Positions 32,644-42,084 are shown, counted from the first letter of the stretch. The stretch: DNA of 64,000 bases from RDXT01 sp033765305 (GCA_033765305.1 JANRID010000010.1:186001-250000), one strand, 5' to 3'. Translations and numbers: made by a program. The notes: generated by a model from the letters alone, not told the origin.

Positions 32644-34308
32644 TCACTTCCCGCTCAGCACCCCCTGATACCGCTCCGGGTTGCGGAGGAGGGCCATCGC
32701 CTCCAGCAGGTCGGGGTCGTCGGTGAAGCCGGCTTCGAGCACGCCCTGCTTGAAGTAGTAGCGGTTGACGAGCTCGCGGCGCAGGCGGTACTGCACCGCC
32801 TCCCGGTAGGTGTCGAAATCCGCGCTGCGGATGCGGGCCAGCTCGCCCTGCAGCGCCCGCAGGGCAGCTTCGCTGCCCGCCGGCATGCCCTCCGCGCGCA
32901 GCGCGCGCTCCACCGCCGCCGCCTGCAGCTCGGCCTCCGTCTGGTAGCTGAAGCCCCGGCTGGCCGCAAAGGCCGTGAATTCCCGGTACAGCTCCGGACT
33001 GATCCGGAAGGTGCGCGGCGGCGCCAGCGTGTCGTGCCGGGCCGCGTACGCCGAGGCAAAGTCGAAGAAGATCTGCTGCGCGTCCAGCGCCTCGACCAGC
33101 GCCTCCCCCTCGGGCAGGGCTACGAGCACGTCGGGGTCCACCCCGCCGCGGTCGTACACCAGGCGGCCGTTGCGCGTGCGGAAGCTGCGGTACTGGCTCT
33201 CCGGCGTGCGCTCCGAGGCCGCTGCGCCGGCGCCGTATTCGATCGCCTGGATGCAGCGCCCGCTGGGCGTGTAGTACCGGGCGATGGTGATTTTCATCTG
33301 CGTGTTGTAGCTCAGCGGGCGCACATTCTGCACCAGCCCCTTGCCGAAGCTCCGCCGGCCTACGATGACCCCCCGGTCCAGGTCCTGAATCGAACCTGAT
33401 ACGATCTCCGAGGCGCTGGCGCTCCGTCCGTTGACCAGCACCGCCAGACGGATGGCGGTGTCCACCGGCTGCCGCAGCGTATAAAAAATCCCCTGCGACT
33501 CCCGGCTGCGGCCCCGCATGTCCACAATCCGCTCGCCCGGGCGCAGGAATACGTTGCAAATGTTTACCGCTTCGTCCAGCCGCCCGCCGGGATTGCCCCG
33601 CAGATCCAGGATCACGCCCTCCAGGTCCGGGTGGGCTTTTTTCAGCGAAGAAAGCGCGTCGGCCACTTCGCGCCCGGCATTTTCCATAAACCCGCTCAGC
33701 AGGATGTAGCCGATGCGGTCGGAGGCCATGGCAGCATACGGCACATTTTCCTGCTGCACCGCCGTGCCGCCCCGCGCGAGCGTGACCGTCTGCGGAGCGC
33801 TCAGGCCCTCGCGCCGGTAGGTCAGGACGACTTTGGAGCCTTTCTGCCCCTGGAGCAGGTTCTGGAGCTGCTCCTCGCTGCGTCCGGCGGCGGGCTCCTG
33901 GTCGATCTGCAGGATCTCGTCACCCACGCGCAGGCCGGCCTGCTGAGCCGGGCCGTTTTCAAACAGCTCCAGGATCAGCAGCCGCCCGCCCCGGAGCCCG
34001 GCCTCGCCGCCGATGCCGCTGTACTGGCCCGTATTGATCAGCCGGGAGGCGTCGATCAGGCTTTCGCTGTAGAAATTGGTATAGGGGTCCAGGCGCATCA
34101 GCATCGAGTCGATGGCCCGGCGCATCATGCCGGTCGGATTGGGCTCTTCCACATAGGCCTCGTTCGCCTCGGTATAGACCCGGGCAAAGATTTCCAGATG
34201 GCGGAGCACCTGAAAATAATCGCCGGAGGTCCAGGCCGTCAGGCCGGCGGCGGCAGCCAGCAGGGCAAGGGCCAGCAGGCGGGAGCGGAATACGCGGGGC
34301 AGGTTCAT
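32644..34308 (-). CDS. C-terminal processing peptidase, S41 family
   Basis: A 554-residue S41 protease with a signal or anchor segment (residues 10-28). The N-terminal helical part is followed by a PDZ domain (about 90-180, with SGIGGEAG and PAQQAGLRVGD) and the catalytic domain. The catalytic serine is Ser298 in NGRSASASEIVSG and the lysine is Lys323 in RSFGKGLVQ, with the usual spacing of 25. These proteases trim or degrade periplasmic proteins by their C-terminus. The C-terminal 140 residues after the catalytic domain are helical, as in other Bacteroidota members. Confidence 0.94.
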   Translation of the reverse strand: MNLPRVFRSRLLALALLAAAAGLTAWTSGDYFQVLRHLEIFARVYTEANEAYVEEPNPTGMMRRAIDSMLMRLDPYTNFYSESLIDASRLINTGQYSGIGGEAGLRGGRLLILELFENGPAQQAGLRVGDEILQIDQEPAAGRSEEQLQNLLQGQKGSKVVLTYRREGLSAPQTVTLARGGTAVQQENVPYAAMASDRIGYILLSGFMENAGREVADALSSLKKAHPDLEGVILDLRGNPGGRLDEAVNICNVFLRPGERIVDMRGRSRESQGIFYTLRQPVDTAIRLAVLVNGRSASASEIVSGSIQDLDRGVIVGRRSFGKGLVQNVRPLSYNTQMKITIARYYTPSGRCIQAIEYGAGAAASERTPESQYRSFRTRNGRLVYDRGGVDPDVLVALPEGEALVEALDAQQIFFDFASAYAARHDTLAPPRTFRISPELYREFTAFAASRGFSYQTEAELQAAAVERALRAEGMPAGSEAALRALQGELARIRSADFDTYREAVQYRLRRELVNRYYFKQGVLEAGFTDDPDLLEAMALLRNPERYQGVLSGK

Positions 34309-34383
34309 GCGGTCTGTGCTACAGGGAGGTCAACATACGCAAATTCTGCCGGACCTGCGCAGCCGCTTGCAGAAAAGGCGGCC

Positions 34384-35337
34384 TCACTGGCCGGGCAGCG
34401 AAGCCAGGAAGTCCAGCAGATGCCGGCTGAAGGCTTCCGGATGGGTTTCCATCGGGCAGTGCCCGGCGCCGGGGAGCACGTGCATTGGCCATTCGGGCCG
34501 CTTGGCGTGGAAGGCGCGGCCGGTTTCGAGCGGGATCCAGCCGTCGGCCTCGCCCCAGAGGATGAGCGCGGGCGCCTGCACGAGCGCCGGCGAAAATTCG
34601 AACACCGGGCGGCTGTGCGCCGTCATGTCGAAAATCCCGGCGGCGGTATGGGGCAGCTTGAGCGGCTGGAGATAGCCCTGCACGGCATCTTCGCCGGGCT
34701 CGGCGGAGTAGGCGCTGCGCAGCAGCTTGCGGATCTGGCGGGGGTGGAAAAACCACACCTTGCCTGCCAGGTCGGCGGCGCCGCGGGAAAGGCCGTTGCC
34801 GGCCAGCAGCCGGATGTGCCAGGCAGCGCGCCGCTCCCCGTCGGGCAGGGTGCCGTCGGCGAAGACCACCGCGCGCGTCTGCGCCGGACGGCGCACCGCC
34901 ATCGCCCCGGCGACGCCTGCGCCCATCGAATGGCCGGCCAGCACCCAGGAGCCGGCCTCCGGATTGAGGGAGTCCAGCAGCGCCCAGAGCAGATCGGCGC
35001 GGGCGGAGTGGGAATGGTTCAGGCGCGGCGCGCGGTCGCTGTAGCCGAAGGGCGGCAGATCCGCCGCCACCACGAGCTGCCCCGCAGCGGCAAGCGCCTC
35101 GGCAGTGTAGCGCCAGGTGAAGGTGGAGCCGGAAAATCCGTGGATCAGCAGCACCTGCCCCCGGATGGAGTCCTGCGGCACCCAGATCCGCAGGTGCAGG
35201 CGCAGGCCCTGCACCCCGATAAACTGGCTGTTGGCAAAGGGGGCGCTGCGTTTCCGCTGCGCCGGCAGCAGCAGGCTGAAACACAGGGCCGGCAGCAGGA
35301 GGCAGATCCGGAGGCGCAGGGCGGCGGGGAGCTTCAT
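34384..35337 (-). CDS. exported alpha/beta hydrolase
   Basis: A 317-residue protein with a signal peptide (about 1-26, ending LLLPAQ). The alpha/beta-hydrolase core has the oxyanion motif LIHGFSGS, the nucleophile elbow GHSMGAG, the acid in LILWGEADGWIP and the base in GAGHCPMETHPE. A substrate cannot be assigned; family members include esterases, haloalkane dehalogenases and peptidases. The chosen start (MKLPAALRLR) gives a normal signal peptide; an earlier ATG at 35415 does not. It lies 75 bp upstream of the protease gene on the same strand. Confidence 0.88.
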   Translation of the reverse strand: MKLPAALRLRICLLLPALCFSLLLPAQRKRSAPFANSQFIGVQGLRLHLRIWVPQDSIRGQVLLIHGFSGSTFTWRYTAEALAAAGQLVVAADLPPFGYSDRAPRLNHSHSARADLLWALLDSLNPEAGSWVLAGHSMGAGVAGAMAVRRPAQTRAVVFADGTLPDGERRAAWHIRLLAGNGLSRGAADLAGKVWFFHPRQIRKLLRSAYSAEPGEDAVQGYLQPLKLPHTAAGIFDMTAHSRPVFEFSPALVQAPALILWGEADGWIPLETGRAFHAKRPEWPMHVLPGAGHCPMETHPEAFSRHLLDFLASLPGQ

Positions 35338-35397
35338 CGGCAGACGTTTCTGCCAAGACCCGCAGCAGGCAGGATTTGTTTGCAGCGCAGCCAGCAT

Positions 35398-35436
35398 AAA
35401 AAAACTCCGGGGCATTTCTGGAATTGCCGCCGGAGC
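35398..35436 (-). terminator. terminator of the small membrane protein gene at 35466
   Basis: On the minus strand CTCCGGCGGCA pairs with TGCCCCGGAG across a short loop, then seven T residues (35404-35398). Confidence 0.8.
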
Positions 35437-35465
35437 ACGATTATTATGGATACTGAATCGTTAGG

Positions 35466-35816
35466 TCAGAGTTTGTCGATCTTGTCCATGACTTTCTGGT
35501 AGATCGGGTCCACAAAAAACAGGAAGCCTAAACCCATGCCCAGCAGCACGCCGGCCGGCGTGTCGAAGGTGGCCGTGACGGCGATTCCCGAAAACATCGT
35601 GGCGAGGAAAAAAGCCCAGCCGTAGTTCGGGCGTTCTTCCTGCTTGGTCTTGCCTTCTTTTTTGCGCTTTTTCTGGCGCTCGGCCTCATCCGTAGCAGTG
35701 CCCGTCACCTTCACCTCAGCATCGGGGTTCAGATCCGTGGCATCCGCAGCCTGGTTCTCCTCGAACACCTCGACTTCGCGGACTTCGAATTTTTCGTTGG
35801 GGTCGGAGAATTTCAT
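35466..35816 (-). CDS. small membrane protein with acidic N-terminus
   Basis: A 116-residue protein. The first 65 residues are highly charged and acidic, then basic (RQKKRKKEGKTKQ); the last 50 have two membrane segments (YGWAFFLATMFSGIAVTAT and PAGVLLGMGLGFLFFVDPIY). The start MKFSDPNEKFEV at 35816 is preferred to the ATG at 35840. No named family. It is transcribed alone, with its own terminator and a weak -7 element (CAACTTTG at 35872-35865 on the minus strand). Confidence 0.7.
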   Translation of the reverse strand: MKFSDPNEKFEVREVEVFEENQAADATDLNPDAEVKVTGTATDEAERQKKRKKEGKTKQEERPNYGWAFFLATMFSGIAVTATFDTPAGVLLGMGLGFLFFVDPIYQKVMDKIDKL

Positions 35817-35984
35817 AACCGCAAACAAATTGAGCTTCACGGATGTTTACTCGGTTTGGCCGTGCAAAGTTGCATAAAAGCAGCGGAATAATATACGGCA
35901 AAAGAAAAATCCCTGCCTGCAGGCAGGGCACATTCGGCCGCCGGCGCGGATGCGGCAGGCAGACCGGATTTCAGCAGCGCCGCT

Positions 35985-36329
35985 TCAGGGCGCCATGCGG
36001 CGCGAAAGCAGGCGGGCAGGCATCCAGCCGCTGCGCTGCAGCGCTTTCCACACCCAGTACCCCCACAGGATGACCAGCGCCGGATAGATAACAGCTACGC
36101 CGGGGTTGTAGTACAGGGCGGATTCGAGGTCCAGGTGGTGCAGGTGCATGACGGCCCGGGTCATGCCGCAGCCGAAGCATTCGAGATTGAAGAACACCTT
36201 GGACGGGCACACGGAAAAGCCCGTGTCGTCGAAAAAGGCAGCGGGCAGGACCCAGAGGACCCCGGGCGTCAGCAGCAGGGCAATCAGCCAGACCTTTTGC
36301 ACGCCCGGACGGAAAAAGAATCGTTTCAT
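35985..36329 (-). CDS. DUF2752 membrane protein
   Basis: A 114-residue protein with two to three membrane segments and the DUF2752 motif CFGCGMTRA (near residue 52), preceded by CPSKVFFNL. Function of the family is not known. It is 53 bp downstream of the YqaE-like gene on the same strand; a perfect 9-bp hairpin without U-tract (36341-36364) sits between them, perhaps limiting read-through or protecting the mRNA. Confidence 0.85.
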   Translation of the reverse strand: MKRFFFRPGVQKVWLIALLLTPGVLWVLPAAFFDDTGFSVCPSKVFFNLECFGCGMTRAVMHLHHLDLESALYYNPGVAVIYPALVILWGYWVWKALQRSGWMPARLLSRRMAP

Positions 36330-36382
36330 AGGCAACCATGCAGGGCCGGCGTTCACCGGCCCTGTGTGAAAGCAGGCGGCGT

Positions 36383-36835
36383 TCAGTCGGGATAGTACTT
36401 GTCCATTTTGCTAAATGCATGGATCAGGCCTGGGATCCAGCAAAGCACGGTCAGGATCAGATTCGTAACCCAGTCTTTACCGCTCCAGTCGTCCATCAGG
36501 CCCATTGCAACCCAGGCAAGCCCAAAGATTGCAAGCACGACGTACAGATTTTTCTCAATGTCGGCGTCGAGGGGCTTCATGGCCTTCTCCACCTTGCGCT
36601 GGGCGGCTTTGAGGGCGAGGGCATTTTTCACGCCCATGCGCTCGCCGGTCAGCTCGCGGTAGCGGGCCGGGGTCATGGCCAGAAAATCCTGCACATCGAG
36701 GCCCTGCAGCTCTGCGGGCAGGATGCTCACTTCGGGCAGATTGCTGAAGGAGGCCACCGTGGGGCGGTCAACGGAAGCGAAAGCCGTGGCGCAGGCAAAA
36801 ACGGCCAGGCTCAGCATGAGTACCAGTTTTTTCAT
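36383..36835 (-). CDS. YqaE/Pmp3-type membrane protein with N-terminal exported extension
   Basis: A 150-residue protein. A signal peptide (1-19, ending ATAFAS) leads into about 75 soluble residues, including a conserved-looking LAMTPARYRELTGERMG segment. The last 50 residues are the Pmp3/YqaE domain: two membrane segments with WVTNLILTVLCWIPGLIHAF. Plain YqaE proteins are only about 50 residues, so the exported front half is an addition seen in Bacteroidota. The start at 36835 gives a clean signal peptide. Role unknown; Pmp3 proteins affect membrane potential in yeast. Confidence 0.82.
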   Translation of the reverse strand: MKKLVLMLSLAVFACATAFASVDRPTVASFSNLPEVSILPAELQGLDVQDFLAMTPARYRELTGERMGVKNALALKAAQRKVEKAMKPLDADIEKNLYVVLAIFGLAWVAMGLMDDWSGKDWVTNLILTVLCWIPGLIHAFSKMDKYYPD

Positions 36836-37042
36836 ACGGATGACAGGGTTAAGAAACGGGTTCGGGCATTGAATTCCCTTAGCAAGTATATAGCCTGTCC
36901 GGCTTCTTTGCAACGCCATCCCGCAGGAAAACACGCCGGATGAGAGGATGGCTGAAAATGCAGGAACTGCGTGTCCGCCGGGCGAGGGGTGTGCAAAATA
37001 TTAAAAATTGTATATATATTGCTCCGCCTGAAATTCAGCCCT

Positions 37043-38005
37043 ATGAACGCCGCAGCACATGCCTGGGCCCGGTCCCGGATGCACGGAGCGCCGGAGCAGA
37101 TCCGTGAGTGGGATCTCTCGCGCCCGCTTTTCGGCGCAGATGCGGAGGTCTGGCTCGAAGCGGTCCCGGACCTGCGCAGCTTTCCACGGCTGGAGTCGCT
37201 GCTGCTCAGCGGCCACCGGATCGGCGGCCTGGAGGGCCTGGAGCCGCTGCCCTGCCTGCGCCGGCTGGATCTGAGCCACAACTGCCTGGCCAGCCTTGCG
37301 GGAATCGGCGTTGTTGCTGGGCTGGAGGAGCTGGACCTTTCGTACAACGAACTTGATTCGGCGGCGGGCCTGGAGCCCTTGGCACAGCTGCGGCGGCTCA
37401 GCCTCGCCCACAACCAGCTCGGCGGCCTGGAGCCGCTGGCCCCGCTGCGCCGCCTGGAGCATCTGGCCCTATCCGGCAACCGCGCCCTCCGCAGCCTGGA
37501 GGCGCTCCGCCCGCTCGCCTCGCTGCGGGAGTTATATATCAAAGGCGTGGCAATGCCTGTCTGGCAGCCGCCCGCCGGGCTCGAAGCCCTCTACGCGCAG
37601 CCTGCCGGCCCCGAATCGCTTCTGCACCTGCTCCGCTGCCACCCCTGGCGCACCCTGCACCTCTCGCTGGGGCGCCTGCGCGGCCGCGTGGACCTGGCGC
37701 CGGTGCCCGGCCTCCGCGCCCTTACCCTGACCAAGGGCCCCGGCGTGCGCGAGATCCGGCTGGCACCCCAGCCGGAAGCTGAATTCCTCGAGCTTTCCCA
37801 TACCGCCCTCGAAGTCTGGCCCGTCCCCGATGGCTGGGATGCACTGGAAACCTTGAATCTGCGCTACAATGCCCTGGCTGCGCCGGCGGCGCTGCCAGCC
37901 CTGCCCAGGCTCCGCCTGCTCGACCTTACGGGCAATCCCCTGCGTCCCGGCGCCCTGCCGGCGCTGCGGCAGCGGTACCCGCATGCGGAAATCCGGGTCA
38001 GCTGA
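37043..38005 (+). CDS. leucine-rich repeat protein, SDS22-like
   Basis: A 320-residue protein made of about ten leucine-rich repeats of 21-23 residues, such as LRRLDLSHNCLASLAGIG and LEELDLSYNELDSAAGLE. The spacing resembles SDS22-type repeats, which bind protein partners. No signal peptide, so it is cytoplasmic. The start at 37043 is preferred over 36971, whose first 24 residues are basic and do not fit. An AT-rich patch (37000-37022) before the gene may hold its promoter, though no exact -7 element is seen. Its end overlaps the convergent gene by 8 bp. Confidence 0.85.
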   Translation: MNAAAHAWARSRMHGAPEQIREWDLSRPLFGADAEVWLEAVPDLRSFPRLESLLLSGHRIGGLEGLEPLPCLRRLDLSHNCLASLAGIGVVAGLEELDLSYNELDSAAGLEPLAQLRRLSLAHNQLGGLEPLAPLRRLEHLALSGNRALRSLEALRPLASLRELYIKGVAMPVWQPPAGLEALYAQPAGPESLLHLLRCHPWRTLHLSLGRLRGRVDLAPVPGLRALTLTKGPGVREIRLAPQPEAEFLELSHTALEVWPVPDGWDALETLNLRYNALAAPAALPALPRLRLLDLTGNPLRPGALPALRQRYPHAEIRVS

Positions 38006-38345
38006 AAATCTCCTCCGCATCGAAATAGGTGATGATATGCTCCCGCAGCAGATGCACCTGGCTGAACATGTCCTGGTAGGGCAGGGGTTTCACCAGCTCC
38101 CAGTGCGGCCATCCGTCCTGATCCCGGAAGTTCAGCCGGTAATAGCCCGACTGCGAGAGCAGCTTGCAGATGGCGATGTGCAGCAGGTCCACCTTTTCCT
38201 CCTTGGTGAATACGCGGCCCGGATGCGCCCCCAGTTCGCGCACCCCGATAAGATACAGGATCGCCTCCAGGTTCAGCGTCTTGCCGAACTGGGTTTTGAG
38301 CTGCTGGTCCAGCTGCTTCCAGCGGGTATTCAGATCGGCTTCCAT
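37998..38345 (-). CDS. conserved hypothetical protein
   Basis: A 115-residue soluble protein, mostly helical, with a notable central block LEAILYLIGVRELGAHPGRVFTKEEKVDLLHIAICKLLSQSGYY. I have no name for the family. It is 6 bp downstream of the signal peptidase gene on the same strand, so the two are almost certainly co-transcribed and may have a shared role. Confidence 0.75.
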   Translation of the reverse strand: MEADLNTRWKQLDQQLKTQFGKTLNLEAILYLIGVRELGAHPGRVFTKEEKVDLLHIAICKLLSQSGYYRLNFRDQDGWPHWELVKPLPYQDMFSQVHLLREHIITYFDAEEIFS

Positions 38346-38351
38346 GCCGGC

Positions 38352-39860
38352 TCAGTGGACATACTTGGTGCCGATGCGGCCAAAGCGGACGCCGAAGTCC
38401 TTCTCGAAGGAGAAAAACACGAAGAGCGGCTTGCCTACGATGTGGTTTTCCGGCACAAAGCCCCAGAAACGGCTGTCCTGGGAATTGTGGCGGTTGTCGC
38501 CCATCATGAAATAGTAGTCCATGCCGAAGGTGTACGCCGTGGCCGGCTGCCCGTCGATATAGACGGTTCCGTTTTCGGTGCGGAGCTCGTGGCCTTCATA
38601 CACGGCAATCGGGCGGCGGTAAAGCGCCAGATTCTGCGGCGTCAGCTGCACCGTCATGCCTTTGCGGGGAATCACGATGGGGCCGTAGTAGTCGAGGTTG
38701 AACCGCATCAGGGAGTCGGTATCGTTCTCCGGCTGGGGATAAAACTCGCCCCGGTAGGAGAAAAACGAGCCATTGAGCGAATTGTCGGGCAGCGCGACCG
38801 TTTCGATGGATTTTACCCCCGAAAACTTGCCGATGAGCTGCGCGATGGAGTCGGGCATGTGGAAGAAATAGCTGTTGGCCTTCGAGCGGATCGGGCCCCA
38901 GTTCGGATTGGGGTTGTCGACGGTGCGGAAGCCCATTTTATTGAGCCGCGACTGCGAAAAAGCCATGCCGTCGGTCGCCACGGTATACTCATACTGCATA
39001 AGCGGCGGGTTGTAGGACGGCTGGCCGTTGATCATCACCTGCTGGTTGCGCACTTCGAGCGTATCGCCGGGCATGGCCACGCAGCGTTTGATGTAGTTTT
39101 CCTTCATGGAGACGGCCTTCACCTTGCCGGCGCCGTCGTTGAGGTCGTGGATGTCGTGTGCGGGGTAATTGAATACGACAATGTCGTTGCGGCGGATCTT
39201 CGTCAGGCCGGGCATGCGGTAGTAGGGCAGCTGCACGGCATCGATGTAGGAGCGGAGCTTGAAATCTCCGAAGCCGATTTTATTGTGCACAAAGGGAATC
39301 GAGAGCGGGACGGTCGGCATGCGGGAGCCGTAGTGGAATTTGCTCACAAAGAGGAAGTCGCCGGCCATGAGGGTGCGCTCCATCGAGCTGGTGGGGATCA
39401 TGAAGGCCTCGATGAAGAAGGTGCGGATCACGAGGGCGGACACGCCGGCGAAGAGGATGGCGTCGCCCCATTCGCGGAGGGCGGTTTTAGGCGGCGCGTT
39501 TTTGTGGCCATCCGGCGGGCCGAGGTACTTCACATTCGCGTCGAAGCCGATGCGGGGGAAGAAGTAGAACGGCAGCAGGAGCGCGGCAGTGTGCTGGCCG
39601 AGGTGGTATTTGCCGAAGGCGCGGGCCAGGTCGATCATCATGGACACGATGACCAGAATCCCGAATACGGGCAGGATGGCGACAGCCACCCACCACGCAG
39701 GCTTGCCGATGAGGCGGGTCCAGGGCAGCAGGTTATACACCGGAATCAGGGCCTGCCAGCCCGGAATGCCGGCTTTTTCAAACAGTTTATACTGCCCGGC
39801 TTTGAATCCGAGGTAAGCCAGAGCAAATATGCTGCCGTACAGCAGGCCAGCGCCATTCAT
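38352..39860 (-). CDS. lepB: signal peptidase I
   Basis: A 502-residue signal peptidase I, much longer than the 320 residues of E. coli LepB but normal for Bacteroidota. Three membrane segments lie in the first 140 residues. The catalytic serine is Ser149 in MIPTSSMERTL and the lysine is Lys248 in NYIKRCVAMPGD. The C-terminal YYFMMGDNRHNSQDSRFWGFVPENHIVGK block is the family box E. It removes signal peptides from exported proteins at the outer face of the inner membrane, so it serves the many exported proteins in this window. Confidence 0.96.
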   Translation of the reverse strand: MNGAGLLYGSIFALAYLGFKAGQYKLFEKAGIPGWQALIPVYNLLPWTRLIGKPAWWVAVAILPVFGILVIVSMMIDLARAFGKYHLGQHTAALLLPFYFFPRIGFDANVKYLGPPDGHKNAPPKTALREWGDAILFAGVSALVIRTFFIEAFMIPTSSMERTLMAGDFLFVSKFHYGSRMPTVPLSIPFVHNKIGFGDFKLRSYIDAVQLPYYRMPGLTKIRRNDIVVFNYPAHDIHDLNDGAGKVKAVSMKENYIKRCVAMPGDTLEVRNQQVMINGQPSYNPPLMQYEYTVATDGMAFSQSRLNKMGFRTVDNPNPNWGPIRSKANSYFFHMPDSIAQLIGKFSGVKSIETVALPDNSLNGSFFSYRGEFYPQPENDTDSLMRFNLDYYGPIVIPRKGMTVQLTPQNLALYRRPIAVYEGHELRTENGTVYIDGQPATAYTFGMDYYFMMGDNRHNSQDSRFWGFVPENHIVGKPLFVFFSFEKDFGVRFGRIGTKYVH

Positions 39861-39884
39861 GCCGAGTAGAGTTACGATCGTTGA

Positions 39885-39915
39885 GCCGGTTACGGGTAAC
39901 CGGCGGGCAAAGTTA
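39885..39915 (-). promoter_or_regulatory. lepB promoter -7 element with adjacent 5' hairpin
   Basis: The minus strand carries TAACTTTG at 39915-39908, a perfect -7 element, 48 bp before the lepB ATG. The predicted transcript begins near 39902, at a palindrome (GCCGGTTAC at 39885-39893 with GTAACCGGC at 39896-39904) that would fold into a hairpin at the very 5' end of the mRNA. Confidence 0.65.
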
Positions 39916-40297
39916 CAAAAAAGCGGATACGCTCCGCAGGCGGTCTGCGGCCCGGCGCCGGAACGGCGGCCTGGCAGGTGTATCTTTTCCGCGGCGGCGC
40001 ATTCTGGATTTCAGATACGGGCGGCACACCGTGCGTCCGGCTCCCATCAGGCGGCGGCCTCCCTGCGGGGAGGCCGCATGGTTTTCCGGGCAGGCGGCCT
40101 GCGCAGGGCCAGCTGCGGAGAACCGCCTGCATCAGCTGCTTCGGGCGCTGAAAAGCGGGACCGCAGGGCCTGCATTCCGGTATAATCGGGCGGATATCCA
40201 ATAAAAATCGGGATCAGCGGGAGGAGCGTATCTATTTTGTCCTATATTGAGCCGCCAAGCAATTGTACGACACCACGTAACAGAACTACCTGACCCT
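39916..40297. other. lepB-permease intergenic region with a GC-rich hairpin
   Basis: No coding frame is credible here. The one clear structure is a perfect 10-bp stem (40054-40063 with 40068-40077) and TGCG loop, followed on the plus strand by ATGGTTTTCC. It looks like a terminator but no plus-strand gene precedes it. A TATTTTG sequence near 40233 is a weak candidate promoter for the permease. Confidence 0.5.
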
Positions 40298-41896
40298 ATG
40301 AGTTCCTCCTTGTTCCGGCGCAAGAGCGCCGCAGCCCTTGAGGCGGAATCCGCCAGTTCCGGCCTGAAACGGGCCCTGGGGCCGGTTCAGCTGACCTTTA
40401 TGGGCATCGGTGCCATCATCGGCACGGGCATCTTCGTGCTGACCGGCCAGGGTGCCGCCGGCGACGCCGGCCACCTCGGCGCCGGCCCGGCCCTGATCTA
40501 CAGCTTCATCCTTTCCGGCCTCGCCTGCGCCTTCGCTGCCCTGTGCTACGCGGAGTTTGCCTCGATGATTCCCATCTCGGGCAGTGCCTATACCTATTCC
40601 TATGCCTCCTTCGGCGAGCTCATCGCCTGGATCATCGGCTGGGATCTGGTGCTGGAATATGCGGTGGGCAACATCGCCGTGGCCATCGGCTGGTCAGGCT
40701 ACTTCAAAGCCCTGCTGGCCGGGTACGGCATCGTCCTGCCTGCGATCATCAGCATGGACCCGGCGACGGCCTCGCACGCGCTCAACCACGTGCCCGAGGC
40801 GCTTGCACAGCTGCAGCAACTGCTCGGCCAGGCCTTTACCGTGCCCCAGGTGCTGGAGCAGATCGATGTGCTGAAAACCCAGGCCCCCGATGTGCTCACG
40901 CCTTCGATCATCAACGATTTCCGGAACTACGGCGCAGCATCCACCCTGCCGACCCTCGGCGGCTTCCCGCTGACCATCAACCTGCCCGCAGTGCTCATTA
41001 CGCTGCTTATCACGGTTCTGCTGGTCGTCGGGATTCAGGAAAGTGCGCGGACCAATGCGGTTCTGGTGATTATCAAGCTGTTCCTCATCGGATTGTTCAT
41101 TGTGTTCGGCCTGCCGCATATGGATACGGCTACCCACTGGCAGAACTTCATGCCCAACGGCTGGCCGGGCGTGTTTTCGGCGGCGGCGATCGTGTTCTTC
41201 GCCTATATCGGATTCGATGCGGTATCCACGACTGCCGAAGAGGCCAAAAACCCCCAGCGCGACCTGCCCATCGGCATGATTGCCAGCCTGGTAGTCTGCA
41301 CGCTGCTGTATGTGGTCGTGGCAGCCGTGCTCACCGGCATGGCCCCGCTTGAGATCCTGGGCAATGAAAAGCCGATTGCCGCGGCGCTGACCTCCGTGGG
41401 CGAAAACCGTATCTCCGCGATTATCTCCGCCGGGGTGACCATCACCATGCCCACGGTGCTGCTGGTGATGCAGCTGGGCCAGGTGCGGGTATTTTACTCC
41501 ATGAGCCGCGACGGCCTGCTGCCGGCCCGCTTCAGCAAGGTCAGTCCGCGCTTCAAGACGCCGGTGTTCTCCACCATCCTCGTGGGCCTCTTCGTGGGCC
41601 TTTTCGCCGGCCTGATCGACATCGGCGATGCCGCCGAGCTGACCAACATCGGCACCCTCTTCGCCTTCGTGCTGGTGGCCATCGGCGTGTGGATCCTGCG
41701 CGTGCAGGAGCCCGACCGCAAGCGCTCCTTCAAAGTGCCGGCCTATCAGCTGATGGCCAGCCTCTGCGTGCTTTCCTGCGGCTTCCTGATGCTGAGCCTG
41801 CCCATGATGACCTGGATCCGCTTCGTGGTCTGGATGGGAATCGGAATTGTGATCTATTTCCTGTACGGCCGCCGCCACAGCAAGCTGAACTCATAA
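40298..41896 (+). CDS. APC-family amino acid permease
   Basis: A 532-residue transporter with about 12-14 membrane segments. GPVQLTFMGIGAIIGTGIFVLTG is the typical first segment of cationic-amino-acid-transporter-like permeases, with the GAIIGTGIF substrate-binding loop. FFAYIGFDAVSTTAEEAKNPQRDLPIG (segment 6 region) and SRDGLLPARFSKV also mark this group. The large loop between segments 3 and 4 (about residues 145-220) is longer than usual. The start at 40298 gives a short basic lead; an ATG at 40247 would add 17 residues. Specific substrate unknown. Confidence 0.92.
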   Translation: MSSSLFRRKSAAALEAESASSGLKRALGPVQLTFMGIGAIIGTGIFVLTGQGAAGDAGHLGAGPALIYSFILSGLACAFAALCYAEFASMIPISGSAYTYSYASFGELIAWIIGWDLVLEYAVGNIAVAIGWSGYFKALLAGYGIVLPAIISMDPATASHALNHVPEALAQLQQLLGQAFTVPQVLEQIDVLKTQAPDVLTPSIINDFRNYGAASTLPTLGGFPLTINLPAVLITLLITVLLVVGIQESARTNAVLVIIKLFLIGLFIVFGLPHMDTATHWQNFMPNGWPGVFSAAAIVFFAYIGFDAVSTTAEEAKNPQRDLPIGMIASLVVCTLLYVVVAAVLTGMAPLEILGNEKPIAAALTSVGENRISAIISAGVTITMPTVLLVMQLGQVRVFYSMSRDGLLPARFSKVSPRFKTPVFSTILVGLFVGLFAGLIDIGDAAELTNIGTLFAFVLVAIGVWILRVQEPDRKRSFKVPAYQLMASLCVLSCGFLMLSLPMMTWIRFVVWMGIGIVIYFLYGRRHSKLNS

Positions 41897-42046
41897 ACGC
41901 TGCGGGATCAGCGCTGAACATCGTGCAGCGCAGCGGGTACCAGCCTGGCGCACCGCGCGCCGGAGCCGGTGCCCGCTTGCGTGCGGGATGCGTTCTGCCG
42001 GCTGCTTACTTTACAATTTCATAACACATCCAGCCCGGATTCCCCG

Positions 42047-42054
42047 TACTTTTG
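42047..42054 (+). promoter_or_regulatory. -7 promoter element of the phosphate transporter gene
   Basis: TACTTTTG, a perfect TAnnTTTG, 30 bp before the ATG at 42085. It overlaps the TTG at 42052, which could otherwise be misread as a start codon. Confidence 0.7.
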
Positions 42055-42084
42055 TCCCCTGTCGCTGATACCCAATCCCCGCTC

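Noticed and set aside
36341..36364. Perfect 9-bp hairpin between the YqaE-like and DUF2752 genes as a terminator
   Set aside because: No U-tract on the minus strand, so it was not called a terminator.
42052..42084. A TTG start for the phosphate transporter
   Set aside because: The TTG is part of the -7 promoter element TACTTTTG; the ATG at 42085 is used instead.
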